NCBI GenBank assembly: GCA_025964055.1
Contig: JAOPZP010000237.1
Coordinates: 1 to 5,866, forward strand
From: Conexibacter sp.
GTDB lineage: Bacteria > Actinomycetota > Thermoleophilia > Solirubrobacterales > Solirubrobacteraceae
Direction of reading: 5' to 3'
Length of the DNA: 5,866 nt
A program made the position numbers and the translations under genes. The number at the start of each line of letters is the position of its first letter. Position 1 is the first letter of the stretch. The notes under the pieces are model-generated. The model was not told the DNA's origin. It saw only the letters and a list, made by a program, of their open reading frames with translations, and ran no database searches. Below, in pieces: positions 5,357 through 5,866 of this stretch.

Positions 5357-5866
5357 CTACGCCGACTCCAAGCGCTTCGACGTGGCGCTCGCCTTCGCGG
5401 TGGCCCGCCGCGCCGCCGGCGGCACGTCGATCTCGCGCTTGAGGATCTTGCCGGTCGGGCCCTTGGGCAACTCGTCGAGCACCCACACGGCGCGCGGGTA
5501 CTTGTAGGCCGCGACGCGCTGCTTGACGAAGTCGCGGAGCTCGTCGGTCGTCGCCTCGGCGCCGTCCTTCAGCGACACGGCCGCGCCCACCTCCTCGCCG
5601 AGGTCGTCGTGCGGCATGCCGACGACCGCGGCCTCGCGGATCGCCGGGTGCTCGTAGAACACCTCCTCGATCTCGCGCGGGTAGACGTTGTAGCCGCCGC
5701 GGATGATGAGGTCCTTCTTGCGGTCGACGATCGAGAAGTAGCCCTCCTCGTCGACGACGGCGATGTCGCCCGTGTGGAACCAGCCGTCGCGCATGACCTC
5801 CGCGGTCGCGTCCTCGTTGCCCCAGTAGGACTGCATGACGAAGGGGCCCCGCATGACGATCTCGCC
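5357..5866 (-). CDS. Acyl-CoA synthetase (AMP-binding ligase), C-terminal part, cut by window edge
   Basis: The leftward frame is open to the window edge and ends at TAG (5357-5359), giving 169 residues of an ATP-dependent acid-CoA ligase of the ANL superfamily, which makes acyl-AMP and then acyl-CoA. Visible in the fragment are GWFHTGD (28-34), GYFSIVDRKKDLIIRGGYNVYP (42-63) with the hinge DRKKD and the A8 loop, EIEEVFYEHPAIREAAVVGMP, and the PTGKILKR motif whose Lys (about 140) is the catalytic lysine of the adenylation step. The overall pattern fits long-chain fatty-acid/aromatic-acid CoA ligases; chain-length preference cannot be read. After the usual family end there is a low-complexity Ala/Lys/Arg tail of about 20 residues. 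The ATG at 5854 is internal; the real start is outside the window. It may be cotranscribed with the monooxygenase. Confidence 0.93.
   Translation of the reverse strand, partial: GEIVMRGPFVMQSYWGNEDATAEVMRDGWFHTGDIAVVDEEGYFSIVDRKKDLIIRGGYNVYPREIEEVFYEHPAIREAAVVGMPHDDLGEEVGAAVSLKDGAEATTDELRDFVKQRVAAYKYPRAVWVLDELPKGPTGKILKREIDVPPAARRATAKASATSKRLESA

Overview
This is a GC-rich chromosomal window with the look of a high-GC actinobacterium. A Thermoleophilia/Solirubrobacterales-type genome is my best guess. The reasons are a strong G/C bias at third codon positions, a short archaeal/eukaryote-like prolyl-tRNA synthetase, an EthA-like monooxygenase, and start codons that follow a -10 box by 8-9 bases with no Shine-Dalgarno sequence (leaderless style). 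No RNA gene, insertion sequence or CRISPR array is visible.

Layout. The left edge holds the last 40 codons of a rightward gene (2-124). A gene-poor stretch follows (125-545). It contains a conspicuous local drop in GC around a perfect 13-bp inverted repeat (298-334), a degenerate 39-bp tandem duplication (441-504), and the probable promoter of proS. The proS gene (546-1955, rightward) encodes prolyl-tRNA synthetase. It converges on a four-gene leftward block. Read in the direction of transcription, that block is an acyl-CoA ligase (cut by the right edge, ends at 5357), an EthA-like Baeyer-Villiger/flavin monooxygenase (5266-3749), a small endonuclease IV-fold TIM-barrel protein (3725-3036), and a nucleotidyltransferase with a large helical C-terminal half (about 3069-2017).

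How the genes may work together. The acyl-CoA ligase and the monooxygenase could belong to oxidative catabolism of ketones or lipids, but only their order suggests this. The TIM-barrel and nucleotidyltransferase genes overlap by about 34 bp if the GTG start is right, so they are probably translated together and may form a functional pair. The TIM-barrel gene seems to have its own promoter, with a short palindrome lying between the -10 box and the ATG. This pair is the least explained part of the window.

Small-scale oddities are a duplicated 3' end of the nucleotidyltransferase gene (33 bp, 31 identical, differing only at synonymous positions), a hairpin between the converging genes, loss of the usual zinc-ligand cysteines at the end of ProRS, and a 23-bp near-repeat across the TIM-barrel/nucleotidyltransferase junction. 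I did not find a complete, clearly new multi-gene system.
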